Below are positions 1 through 7,768 of a DNA stretch of 9,387 bases, in pieces. The stretch comes from Gemmatimonadota bacterium (GTDB lineage: Bacteria > Latescibacterota > UBA2968 > UBA8231). The translations under genes and the position numbers were made by a program. The stretch covers positions 1 through 9,387 of the forward strand of contig JAPOYQ010000187.1 in assembly GCA_026706505.1 (NCBI GenBank). The letters are read 5' to 3'. Every line of letters begins with the position of its first letter. Positions within the stretch are counted from its first letter, which is position 1. The notes below the pieces were generated by a model. That model did no database searches. It saw only the letters and a program-made list of their open reading frames with translations, and was not told where the DNA came from.

Positions 1-1
1 G

Positions 2-565
2 TTTGTCATGGCTTCCTGCGCGCACGGCCTCAAGCTGGGCGAGGAGTTGGGGTCGCGGCTGCGTCCGCTTTTTTGGTACGTGCTGCTGGCGATTTTTGTC
101 AGCATTGTCGGCTCGGTCGCAACGATTTTGTACCTCGCCTACGAATACGGCGGCATCAACCTCAACGCGTGGTTTTTTGGTGGTGGAACTCGCGCCCCTT
201 TTGATTATATTACCACCAAGTTAAGCGCGCCCACTGAGCCGAATATCGATGGTTGGATTCACACTTTTGTCGGCGGGGGCATCATGGCCCTGCTCATGTG
301 GGCGCGTCAGCAGCTCTTGTGGTGGCCTCTGCATCCCATTGGATACCCCATTGGTGCTGTGTGGCTGATGGACCAGTTGTGGTTTAGCATCGCCCTCGCT
401 TGGCTCTTAAAGTTGTTGGCGATGAAATACGGCGGTCCCAGCCTTTTTCGCCGGGCACGTCCCTTCTTTTTAGGCCTGATCATAGGCCAGTTTTTTATCG
501 CGGGGCTCTGGTTGATTATCGACTTTTTTACGGGCATGACCGACAATGTGGTCTTCTGGATCTGA
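2..565 (+). CDS. DUF6784/6785-type OPT-like membrane protein, C-terminal part (5' end outside window)
   Basis: The frame is open from the first bases, and the first Met (base 8) lies in what looks like an internal region, so the N-terminus lies upstream. The visible ~187 residues hold about five hydrophobic segments: one just after the start (LFWYVLLAIFVSIVGSVATI), one around GGGIMALLMWA, one around PIGAVWLMDQLWFSIALAWLL, and one before the C-terminus (FFLGLIIGQFFIAGLWLII). The stretch WWPLHPIGYPIG, the following MDQLWFS, a KYGG, then RRARPFFLGLI and an end in FFTGMTDNVVFWI match what I know of the DUF6784 C-terminal domain that follows DUF6785, a family related to oligopeptide transporters (OPT). 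Its role is presumably transport across the inner membrane; the substrate is unknown. It ends 16 nt before the next gene. Family assignment is by remembered motif, not by search. Confidence 0.8.
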   Translation, partial: FVMASCAHGLKLGEELGSRLRPLFWYVLLAIFVSIVGSVATILYLAYEYGGINLNAWFFGGGTRAPFDYITTKLSAPTEPNIDGWIHTFVGGGIMALLMWARQQLLWWPLHPIGYPIGAVWLMDQLWFSIALAWLLKLLAMKYGGPSLFRRARPFFLGLIIGQFFIAGLWLIIDFFTGMTDNVVFWI

Positions 566-571
566 GAAAGG
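564..571 (+). promoter_or_regulatory. Candidate ribosome binding site for the M28-like/FtsX gene
   Basis: The purine run GAGAAAGG overlaps the stop codon of the upstream gene and ends 10 nt before the ATG at 582. It supports 582 over the in-frame ATG at 546, which lies inside the upstream gene and would put twelve unconserved-looking residues before the signal peptide. Confidence 0.5.
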
Positions 572-581
572 CGTTACAATT

Positions 582-3500
582 ATGCCTAAGTTCGCGGTGA
601 AGTGGATGGCCCTCGGCTGGATTTTGGCCAGCGTGGCACCGGCCTGGACCGAGGTCGATTTTGCCGAGTTGGCACGGACGACCCCAGTCGAGCGCGTGCA
701 GCAGACGATGGACACCTTTGCTGGCTTGGAGTCTAGGGTCGCCGGCTATCCAGGTGCCGACCAAGCGGCCCAGATCGTGCAGGAGCGCTTCCGCGCAATC
801 GGCCTCGACGATATCGCAATCCACGAATACGATGTCTCGATTCCGGTCGATAAGGGTGGATTCCTGCAAGTCGTCGGCAGCGGCGAACAAGTGCCAATCC
901 ACGGCCTCTGGCCCAACCTCGTCAAAACCTCGACGTTGCCCGAAGGCGGGATGACCGGGCGCCTGATAGACGCTGGCGCGGGTGAGTACGCGGATATGGA
1001 CGGCAAACAAGTCGAAGGGGCCGTAGCCCTGATGGACTTTAATTCGGGCGACGCTTGGCTCAATGCCGCCTATCTCGGGGCGCAGGCCATCATCTTTATC
1101 GAGCCGGATTCCACCGTGTACTTGGAGGGGGAAAAGAAATTCCTCACCATGCCGCTCGACCTGCCGAGGTTCTGGGTCAATCGCCAAGCCGGCCCGCACT
1201 TGCGCCGCCCGGTGGCCACAGAAGGCGAACAGACGCTCCATCTGGAGTACCGCATGGATTGGGAGCGTCGTCCCGCTTGGAATATCCTCGGCACGATCCC
1301 CGGATACGATCCCTTGCTGAAAGAAGACGTGATCGTGCTGGAGGCGTACTACGACGCCATGTCGGTTGTGCCAGCCCTCGCCCCGGGTGCCGAGCAGGCC
1401 TCCAGCATTACTGCGCTGTTGGAACTGGCGCGCTATTTCCGCGCAAACCCGCCAGCGCGCACGATCGTCTTTCTCGCCACTTCGGCCCACCACTTGGGCT
1501 TGCGCGGGGTCGATGATTTCATCCAGCGCTACCTGCGCAAAGAGGATCCCTTCATCGAACACATGCTGGTGCGGCGGGTCGTCGATGCCGCACTCGCGCA
1601 AAATATGATCGCCCAAGACGGCATCCACTACGCCATCGGCGAGGAGGAATTTACCGGCAAGGAAGCCCTCGTGCGGAGCGTTGCTGAAGGACGCACCGAC
1701 TTGGCCGCGCACATTGCCGACGCCGCTCTCGCCGAAGGGCTTCTGAGCCAAGAGCAAGGCGCGCTGCACCTGGCCGACGAACAATTCAAAAACCGCGATG
1801 AACTGGTTGATGAGTTGCACTCGGACGACGATTTGCGCTTGGCGCTCTACAAAACTTGGGCCGACCCCAAAGTCGATTCGCTCGCGGTCAAGCTCTTTAT
1901 CAGTCTCGACCTTTCGTCGCAGACCGACGAACTCGGAGTCTGGAACAGCAATACCAGCTTTTACTACAAGCGCTACTTCGCGCCCTTCGGCAAGAACTTT
2001 ATGGGTTATGCGCGCAAGATCAGTCGCGAGTTGGGCTACCAGCAGCGCGACGTGCTGGTCAATGGTATCAGCCCTGAAGGAGGAATGAGCTGGCAGACCT
2101 TTGTCCCGGGCGAAATATCGGTCAACAGCGAATTGGTGTTGGCGACTGGCACGCCAGCGTTGGCCTTTGTCACAGTCAACGACGCGCGCTTCCTCGTCGA
2201 TACACCCTTAGACCGAGCCGAGCGCGTCAACCACGCCAATCTCGCCAAACAGATCCGGGTGCTCGCCGGCATGTTTGAGATGGCCTTTGAAGACCCAGAG
2301 CTTTTCCCGGACTTCAAGATGCGCCTGCGCGACAATCTGCGCTCGCTCCGCGGCCGGACCATGGTCTTTCCGCGCCGCAGTATCATCCCCGACCTGCCGC
2401 GCGCAGACGCAGTAGCCGTCATGCGCAACGGCAAGAAAAAGTCGTATAAAGGCGTGCGCGGCGAGTACTACGAGGTCGTCGATGACAAGGGGGCCTTTTA
2501 CGTAAATCGGGTGCGGGTCAACAACGTGCAGATCGAGGGCTACTACATGGACCCGATCACCGGCCGCATCACCTACGCCCCGGACCGCGGCGTGCAAGGC
2601 GACGAGAGTTACCCGATGAGGGTCTCCATGGACTGGCGCGACAAGCAGTGGATGGTCATCCTCTTCCCCTGCGTGCCCTACAATTTCTTCGACATCGTCG
2701 ATCCGCGCTATCTCACCAAGCTGGCCAACGTACAGGTCTTCGACGAGACGAACGGCCCGCCCGTGGAGTACGGTTATACCATTGGCGAAGGCCCCTCGGC
2801 CCAGAACGAGCCGGTCGGAGTGCTCTTCGCGCGGCCCGGCTCGCGCATAAAAATGGGTTTTGGCGCGGGCCTGCTGGGATTCCGCTCGCTGCTGCTCAAC
2901 TCCACCAGCGTCACTGACAAAGACAAGGCCGAGGGCGAGGGCTTTGAGATCCGCCCCGGCACCTCTTTTGCCCGCACTACCTTCCAAGCGGCCCAAGACA
3001 TGTGGAATCTCGACGAGTCGCGGATGCGCGAACTGCGGAGCTTTTCCATTGAGAACCAGCGCCTAAACGACCTCCACTATCGAGCCGAAGCCGAGTTAAA
3101 CCAAGCCGCAGCGGCTGGCACTGAGCAACGCTGGGGCGATTTCGTGCGTCACACGCGCGCCGCCTTCGGGCTGGAGTCGCGCGCCTATCCAGACGTCAAA
3201 ACCACCCAAAACGACGTCATTCGGGGCATTATCTTCTTCATGGCCCTCGTCCTTCCCTGCGCCTTTTTTACCGAGCGGCTCATTTTTACTGCCGCCACGA
3301 TCCGCAATCAAATCATCGGGTTTGCCGGGGTTTTCCTAGTGATCTGGATCGTGCTGTGGTTGGTGCATCCAGCCTTTCAGTTATCCAATCCCTTCGTCAT
3401 CCTGCTCTCTTTCATCATCATCGTGCTAGCCGTTCTCGTGATGTCGATCATTTCCGGCCGCTTCAACGAACAGATGAAAAAGCTGCGCACCGAGGTAGCC

Positions 3501-5333
3501 GTGATTCACGACACGGACGTCAGCCGCTCTTCGGCCTCGCTGACCGCCTTCCAACTCGGGATTTCCAACATGAAGCGGCGCAAGACGCGCACGGTCCTCA
3601 CCTTTACCACGCTCTTGCTGCTGACCTTTACGGTCCTCTCCTTCACCTCCATCCGCACGGGCCTGCGGTTCAATCAAATCAGCCGCGACAACGAGGGGCT
3701 CTACGAGGGCATCCTAATCCGCAGCAAGGCGTGGAATCCGATGGAGGATTCAGTCCTCGAATACGCCCGCAGCAATTTCGGCGGTCGCGCCGCGGTCGCG
3801 CCGCGCAGTTGGTACAGCAATAAGGCCAAAGCGCACATCAAAATAAAACACGGAGAAAACGCCCATAACGCGCTCGGCGTCCTTGGGTTGACCCCTGAGG
3901 AGACCCAAGTCACCGGGCTGAATCAAGCCCTAGTCGCCGGGCGGTGGTTTGAGCCGGGCGAGGACAAGGTCTGCATCCTGCCTATCGACATGGTCAAGGA
4001 GGCCCATCTCGACATCGACCTCGCCAAGGTTGGCCAGGAGCAGGTTCGCATCTTCGGCGACTTGTTCACGGTCGTTGGCGTCCTCGACTCCAAGCGGATG
4101 AAGGACCTCAAAGACCTCGACGACGAAATCCTGACGCCAGCCGACTTCGCCGTCACCGGCGGCCAAGCTGTACAGGAGATCGCCGAGGAAGAAAAGCGCG
4201 AGAAGCAGGGCTTGGAGGACGCCAAGGTCGTCATCAAGCCCTTTGTCCATATAGAGCCCGCCAACATCCTAATCGTGCCTTACCACACACTGCGCAACGT
4301 CGGCAGCGGCAATCCCCTGCAGTCCGTGGCCGTGCGCTTCCCCGAAGGCAGCGACGTGCGCGGCGAGGTCGAGGAATTCCTCTCGCGCCTCGCGGTGACG
4401 CTGTTCGCCGGAGTCAAGGAGGCTGGCGACGAATACATCAAGGTGTCGATCTACTCATCGCTGGGGATGACCTCCTTTTCCGGGATCAGCAACTTGTTTA
4501 TCCCCATGCTGATCGCCTCGCTGATCGTGCTCAACACCATGATGGGCAGCGTGTACGAGCGCTTCCGCGAAATCGGCATCTACTCTTCGGTGGGCTTGGC
4601 CCCCGGCCACATCTCTTGGCTCTTTATCGCCGAAAGTTGCGTCTATTCGGTGCTGGGCGTCGTCGCCGGTTATCTCAGCGGCCAAGTAATCGCCAAAGTA
4701 CTCATCGAATTCGAACTGCTGGGCGGCTTCACGCTCAACTACTCTTCAGTGGCCGCGGTGCTCTCCTGTATGCTGGTGATGGCCGTGGTCATGCTCTCGA
4801 CGATCTATCCAGCGCGCAAGGCTTCGCAGATGGCCGTGCCGGACGTGACCCGCAAGTGGAAACTGCCACCGCCCGACGGCGATCAGTGGGATTTCGAGTT
4901 TCCCTTTACGGTCAGCGGCCACGAGGTCTTGGGCTTGAGCGTATTCCTCATCGGCTACTTCGACTCCTACAGCGAGGAGTCCATCGGCACTTTCTACACC
5001 GATGGTGCCCAGCTAAGTCGCGAAGAAACGCCCAACGGCGAAGGGTACCTCATCGACATGAATATCTGGCTGGCTCCTTTCGATTTGGGCGTCAGCCAAC
5101 ACGTCACCGTGCGGGCCATGCCAGAGGCCGAGCACAACATTTACGCAGTCGGCCTGCAAATTAAGCGACTCAGCGGCGAGGACGCCTCGTGGCGGAGGGT
5201 CAACCAGCGCTTTATGAACGTCATCCGCAAACAGTTCCTCATCTGGCGCACGGTGGATGCCGAGGCCAAAGAAGGCTACCGCCAACAGGGCGCGGAAATT
5301 CTGCAAGGGCTGCGCAGCGAAGTTTCGGCGTAA
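582..5333 (+). CDS. Large envelope protein: signal peptide, degenerate M28 peptidase-like domain, FtsX/MacB-type permease, cytoplasmic C-terminal domain
   Basis: 1583 residues from ATG 582. An upstream in-frame ATG at 546 exists, but 582 places a signal peptide (Lys near the start, then WMALGWILASVAPA) at the N-terminus. Order: PA-like insert ~130-180 (GAVALMDFNSG, GAQAIIFIEPD); M28-type fold ~25-560 with YYD at 256-258, AHHLGLRG from 302, SLD ending at D443 and DTPLD from 540; an inserted duplicated segment 333-426; beta-rich region ~627-800; helical region ~805-875; helices ~882-901, 910-930, 936-957; then an FtsX core with a helix ~1003-1022, ectodomain, REIGIYSSVG at ~1329, two further helices and YPARKAS at 1409-1415; soluble tail to 1583 containing LAPFDLGVSQ and RKQFLIWR. 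The topology is self-consistent: peptidase-like and MacB-like domains outside, REIG loop and tail inside. FtsX permeases are driven by an ABC ATPase, absent here. Most M28 metal ligands are replaced, so peptidase activity is doubtful; a sensing or binding role coupled to transport is inferred. Confidence 0.85.
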   Translation: MPKFAVKWMALGWILASVAPAWTEVDFAELARTTPVERVQQTMDTFAGLESRVAGYPGADQAAQIVQERFRAIGLDDIAIHEYDVSIPVDKGGFLQVVGSGEQVPIHGLWPNLVKTSTLPEGGMTGRLIDAGAGEYADMDGKQVEGAVALMDFNSGDAWLNAAYLGAQAIIFIEPDSTVYLEGEKKFLTMPLDLPRFWVNRQAGPHLRRPVATEGEQTLHLEYRMDWERRPAWNILGTIPGYDPLLKEDVIVLEAYYDAMSVVPALAPGAEQASSITALLELARYFRANPPARTIVFLATSAHHLGLRGVDDFIQRYLRKEDPFIEHMLVRRVVDAALAQNMIAQDGIHYAIGEEEFTGKEALVRSVAEGRTDLAAHIADAALAEGLLSQEQGALHLADEQFKNRDELVDELHSDDDLRLALYKTWADPKVDSLAVKLFISLDLSSQTDELGVWNSNTSFYYKRYFAPFGKNFMGYARKISRELGYQQRDVLVNGISPEGGMSWQTFVPGEISVNSELVLATGTPALAFVTVNDARFLVDTPLDRAERVNHANLAKQIRVLAGMFEMAFEDPELFPDFKMRLRDNLRSLRGRTMVFPRRSIIPDLPRADAVAVMRNGKKKSYKGVRGEYYEVVDDKGAFYVNRVRVNNVQIEGYYMDPITGRITYAPDRGVQGDESYPMRVSMDWRDKQWMVILFPCVPYNFFDIVDPRYLTKLANVQVFDETNGPPVEYGYTIGEGPSAQNEPVGVLFARPGSRIKMGFGAGLLGFRSLLLNSTSVTDKDKAEGEGFEIRPGTSFARTTFQAAQDMWNLDESRMRELRSFSIENQRLNDLHYRAEAELNQAAAAGTEQRWGDFVRHTRAAFGLESRAYPDVKTTQNDVIRGIIFFMALVLPCAFFTERLIFTAATIRNQIIGFAGVFLVIWIVLWLVHPAFQLSNPFVILLSFIIIVLAVLVMSIISGRFNEQMKKLRTEVAVIHDTDVSRSSASLTAFQLGISNMKRRKTRTVLTFTTLLLLTFTVLSFTSIRTGLRFNQISRDNEGLYEGILIRSKAWNPMEDSVLEYARSNFGGRAAVAPRSWYSNKAKAHIKIKHGENAHNALGVLGLTPEETQVTGLNQALVAGRWFEPGEDKVCILPIDMVKEAHLDIDLAKVGQEQVRIFGDLFTVVGVLDSKRMKDLKDLDDEILTPADFAVTGGQAVQEIAEEEKREKQGLEDAKVVIKPFVHIEPANILIVPYHTLRNVGSGNPLQSVAVRFPEGSDVRGEVEEFLSRLAVTLFAGVKEAGDEYIKVSIYSSLGMTSFSGISNLFIPMLIASLIVLNTMMGSVYERFREIGIYSSVGLAPGHISWLFIAESCVYSVLGVVAGYLSGQVIAKVLIEFELLGGFTLNYSSVAAVLSCMLVMAVVMLSTIYPARKASQMAVPDVTRKWKLPPPDGDQWDFEFPFTVSGHEVLGLSVFLIGYFDSYSEESIGTFYTDGAQLSREETPNGEGYLIDMNIWLAPFDLGVSQHVTVRAMPEAEHNIYAVGLQIKRLSGEDASWRRVNQRFMNVIRKQFLIWRTVDAEAKEGYRQQGAEILQGLRSEVSA
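1578..1859 (+). repeat. Protein-level tandem duplication (about 45 residues x 2) inside the M28-like domain
   Basis: Residues 333-377 and 378-426 of the large protein share the order (V/A)DAALA, a hydrophobic pair, Q, a His-x-Ala, acidic residues, Phe, a basic-acidic pair, then LV. Unit 1 reads VDAALAQNMIAQ at its start and FTGKEALV later; unit 2 reads ADAALAEGLLSQ and FKNRDELV, at an offset of about 45 residues with a small shift in the middle. The DNA of the two units has diverged, so the duplication is old rather than a recent slippage. It lies between the segment matching the M28 Glu-Glu motif and the segment matching its next Asp ligand, where compact M28 enzymes have only a short connection. 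Confidence 0.6.
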
Positions 5334-5340
5334 GGGAGGA
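5334..5340 (+). promoter_or_regulatory. Strong Shine-Dalgarno sequence deciding a GTG start
   Basis: GGGAGGA follows directly on the TAA stop of the upstream gene and ends 6 nt before the GTG at 5347. This is the clearest ribosome binding site in the window and is the reason for choosing GTG 5347 over the ATG at 5404 (MQVPDRFENG). Confidence 0.8.
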
Positions 5341-5346
5341 TAGCGA

Positions 5347-7767
5347 GTGCTCGGAAGCAAAAACAGAAACCCGAACCGAGAGATCGAAGAATATCGGGAT
5401 TTAATGCAGGTCCCGGATCGCTTCGAGAACGGCTTTACGATCAAGGCCATCCTCGGCGTGCTCTTCGTCGCCTTCATCATGGTGCCGGGCAATATGTACT
5501 TGAGCCTGATGATCGGCGGCTCTTTGGGGGCGGCGGCCGAGTGGGTGACCATCATCCTCTTCGCCGAAATCACCAAGCGCTCCTTTTCCTCGCTCCGGCG
5601 CCAAGAAGTCTATGTGCTGTTCTACGTGGCCGGCTCGCTGATTGCCGCTGAGACCGGCGCCTTTGAGGGCTTGCTCTACAACCAGTACTTGGTGCAATCG
5701 CCAGCGGCCAAGCAGTTCGGCATCACCAAGCTGATTCCCACTTGGGTGGCTCCGCCGCTCAACTCCTCCGCCATCATCGAGCGTACCTTCCTACACTCGG
5801 ATTGGACGATGCCGATCATCCTCCTAGTCTTGGGGATGATCATCTCGCGCATCAACTGGTTCACTATGTCGTACGCGCTCTTCCGGCTCAGCTCCGACTA
5901 CGAGCGCCTGCCCTTTCCCTTCGCGCCCGTAAACGCCCAAGGTGCTACGGCGCTGGCCGAGACTACCCAAGGACTTGAGACGTGGCGCTGGCGGGTATTC
6001 TCGGCAGGGGCGATGATCGGCTTGGTCTTTGGCACGATCTACGTGGCCCTACCAGCGGTTACTGGCGCGCTGCTGAACGAGCCAATCCAACTCATACCCA
6101 TTCCCTTTGTCGACTTCACGCAAGTTACCGGCAATTTTATCCCGGCCACTCCGCTGGGATTTACCGCGCACTTGGGGCCGATCTTCGTCGGTCTAGTGGT
6201 GCCGTTCTGGGGCGTGATTGGCACCTTTATCGGCGTGGCCGTCACCTCCATTGCCAGTCCGCTGCTCTATACCTGGACGCCTTCGTGGCGCGAGGAGCCT
6301 TACCTGAACTTGTGGCAGCAAGGCATGGGCACGATCGAGACCTACTTCGTCAACTACGTCGATTTCTGGATGAGTTTCGGCCTCGGCACCACTGTCGCCA
6401 TCGCCGTCATCGGCATCTATCAGATATCTCAGAGCGTGCGCAGTGCTAGGGCTAACAAGGGGGATGATGACAGTCCCAAGCGCAGCTTCACCACCCCCGC
6501 TGGCCGCGGCGATTTCCCCATCTGGGTGGCGTTGGCACTATACGTCTTGGCCACGGCCGGCCTGATCAGCATCGCCGCTTGGCTGCTGCCGGGCATTGCC
6601 CAATTCATATGGTTTTTCCTCTTCTTTGGTTTCGTATTTACGCCCTTTCAATCCTTCGTCAACGCCCGCCTAGTCGGGATGGTGGGGCAGACGGTGGACA
6701 TTCCCTTCGTGCGCGAGGCCACGATTATCTTCTCTGGGTATCGCGGCGTTGACATCTGGTTCATTCCGTTTCCCTTGGGCAACTACGGTGCCCAGACCCA
6801 GAAGTTCCGCGAAATCGAACTGACCGGCACCCAGTTTACCAGCATTATCCGCGCCGAGATTTTCATGGTGCCCATCGTGCTCTTTACCAGTTTTCTCTAC
6901 GGCTCCTATATCTGGAAACTAGCACCGATCCCGTCGGCCTCTTACCCCTATGCTCAGCTCATGTGGCGGCTACGCGCCTATCAGCAATGCCTCTACATCA
7001 CCGGCACTATGCGCAGCGAACTGGCCATAGACAAAGACCGGGCGGGATGGACCCCGGCTAACCTGATCGAAAACGAGTGGTGGTACTGGCGGGTGCGGCT
7101 AGTGGATCAAGAGTGGCTGGACTCCAACGGCAAGCGCGGTCAAGTCGGTCCGTGGATGCCGACCCAAGTTTTCTACACGTACTTTGATCAGGGAGCACCC
7201 GACATCGTCGCCGAACGCTACCTGCGCGACGAGCAGCTAGCCGAAGAGGAAGTTGTCGAGGGCCTGCCGGCGATTGTGCCGCTAAGGCCGGCCATGGACA
7301 CCATCATTCGCGCGCCCCGTCCGACCCTCGAAGTGAAGACCGAGCGAGCCGTGCCGGCGGGGTGGTCTTTCTACTTTGAGGTCGATACTGATCCGCTCTT
7401 TACAAGCTCTTGGATCCAGCGATCCACCGACGTGCCTTGGCTCTTTAGAGCGCTGAAACCAGAGGTCATCGCCTTTGGTGCCGGCTTAGGGCTAGTGAGT
7501 TTCTTTCTGCTGTCCATCCTCGGGCTGCCGATCCTGCTGATCTTTGGCTTCGTGCGCTCGCTGGCCTCCATACCGCATTACGTGGTGACCGAGATCATCG
7601 GCGCGCTCTTGGCTCGCTACTACTTTTGGAACAAGTACGGGCGGCAGGAATGGCGGCAGTTTGCCCCGATTCTGGCGGTGGGCTTCTCCTGCGGCATGGC
7701 GTTGATGGGGATGGCGGCGGTGGGGATCGCCCTGATCCAGAGATCAGTCTCCGTGCTGATCTTCTAG
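5347..7767 (+). CDS. OPT-superfamily-like multi-pass permease with a large hydrophilic loop
   Basis: 806 residues from GTG 5347. A short polar N-terminus precedes many hydrophobic segments; I estimate 10 or more membrane helices. Typical stretches are VPDRFENGF, then GAAAEWVTIILFAEITKRSF, QEVYVLFYVAG, and RLPFPFAPVNAQGATALAE, which resembles the proline-rich signature of OPT-type transporters and DUF6785 proteins; such proteins are often labelled peptide transporters. The length fits OPT family members. Roughly residues 555-700 form a hydrophilic region with GWSFYFEVDTDPLFTSS at ~672, a pattern recalling a beta-sandwich (Fn3-like) strand pair, followed by at least two more membrane segments to the C-terminus. 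Expected role: secondary transport across the inner membrane; substrate unknown. It begins 13 nt after the FtsX fusion and ends 1 nt before the next gene, so all three are likely co-expressed. Confidence 0.75.
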   Translation: MLGSKNRNPNREIEEYRDLMQVPDRFENGFTIKAILGVLFVAFIMVPGNMYLSLMIGGSLGAAAEWVTIILFAEITKRSFSSLRRQEVYVLFYVAGSLIAAETGAFEGLLYNQYLVQSPAAKQFGITKLIPTWVAPPLNSSAIIERTFLHSDWTMPIILLVLGMIISRINWFTMSYALFRLSSDYERLPFPFAPVNAQGATALAETTQGLETWRWRVFSAGAMIGLVFGTIYVALPAVTGALLNEPIQLIPIPFVDFTQVTGNFIPATPLGFTAHLGPIFVGLVVPFWGVIGTFIGVAVTSIASPLLYTWTPSWREEPYLNLWQQGMGTIETYFVNYVDFWMSFGLGTTVAIAVIGIYQISQSVRSARANKGDDDSPKRSFTTPAGRGDFPIWVALALYVLATAGLISIAAWLLPGIAQFIWFFLFFGFVFTPFQSFVNARLVGMVGQTVDIPFVREATIIFSGYRGVDIWFIPFPLGNYGAQTQKFREIELTGTQFTSIIRAEIFMVPIVLFTSFLYGSYIWKLAPIPSASYPYAQLMWRLRAYQQCLYITGTMRSELAIDKDRAGWTPANLIENEWWYWRVRLVDQEWLDSNGKRGQVGPWMPTQVFYTYFDQGAPDIVAERYLRDEQLAEEEVVEGLPAIVPLRPAMDTIIRAPRPTLEVKTERAVPAGWSFYFEVDTDPLFTSSWIQRSTDVPWLFRALKPEVIAFGAGLGLVSFFLLSILGLPILLIFGFVRSLASIPHYVVTEIIGALLARYYFWNKYGRQEWRQFAPILAVGFSCGMALMGMAAVGIALIQRSVSVLIF

Positions 7768-7768
7768 C

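Noticed and set aside
8..10. ATG at 8 as the true start of the first gene
   Set aside because: The frame is already open at the window edge, and the following sequence resembles the C-terminal domain of a much longer family, so this Met is probably internal.
546..581. Upstream ATG at 546 as start of the M28-like/FtsX gene
   Set aside because: It would add twelve polar residues before the signal peptide and begin inside the upstream gene; ATG 582 has a purine-rich site upstream and a typical signal peptide after it.
528..1820. A 430-codon open frame on the minus strand
   Set aside because: It lies opposite the signal peptide, PA-like and M28-like regions, whose + strand translation has recognisable motifs. 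Long antisense frames are common in GC-rich genes, and its translation shows no domain I recognise.
2208..2996. A 262-codon open frame on the minus strand
   Set aside because: Fully opposite the large + strand gene; the translation is rich in His, Val, Arg and Ala, as expected for an antisense shadow of a GC-rich gene, with no recognisable motif.
5013..5576. A 187-codon minus-strand frame across the junction of the FtsX fusion and the permease
   Set aside because: Both + strand genes are well supported at this junction by a strong ribosome binding site and family motifs; the antisense translation shows nothing recognisable.
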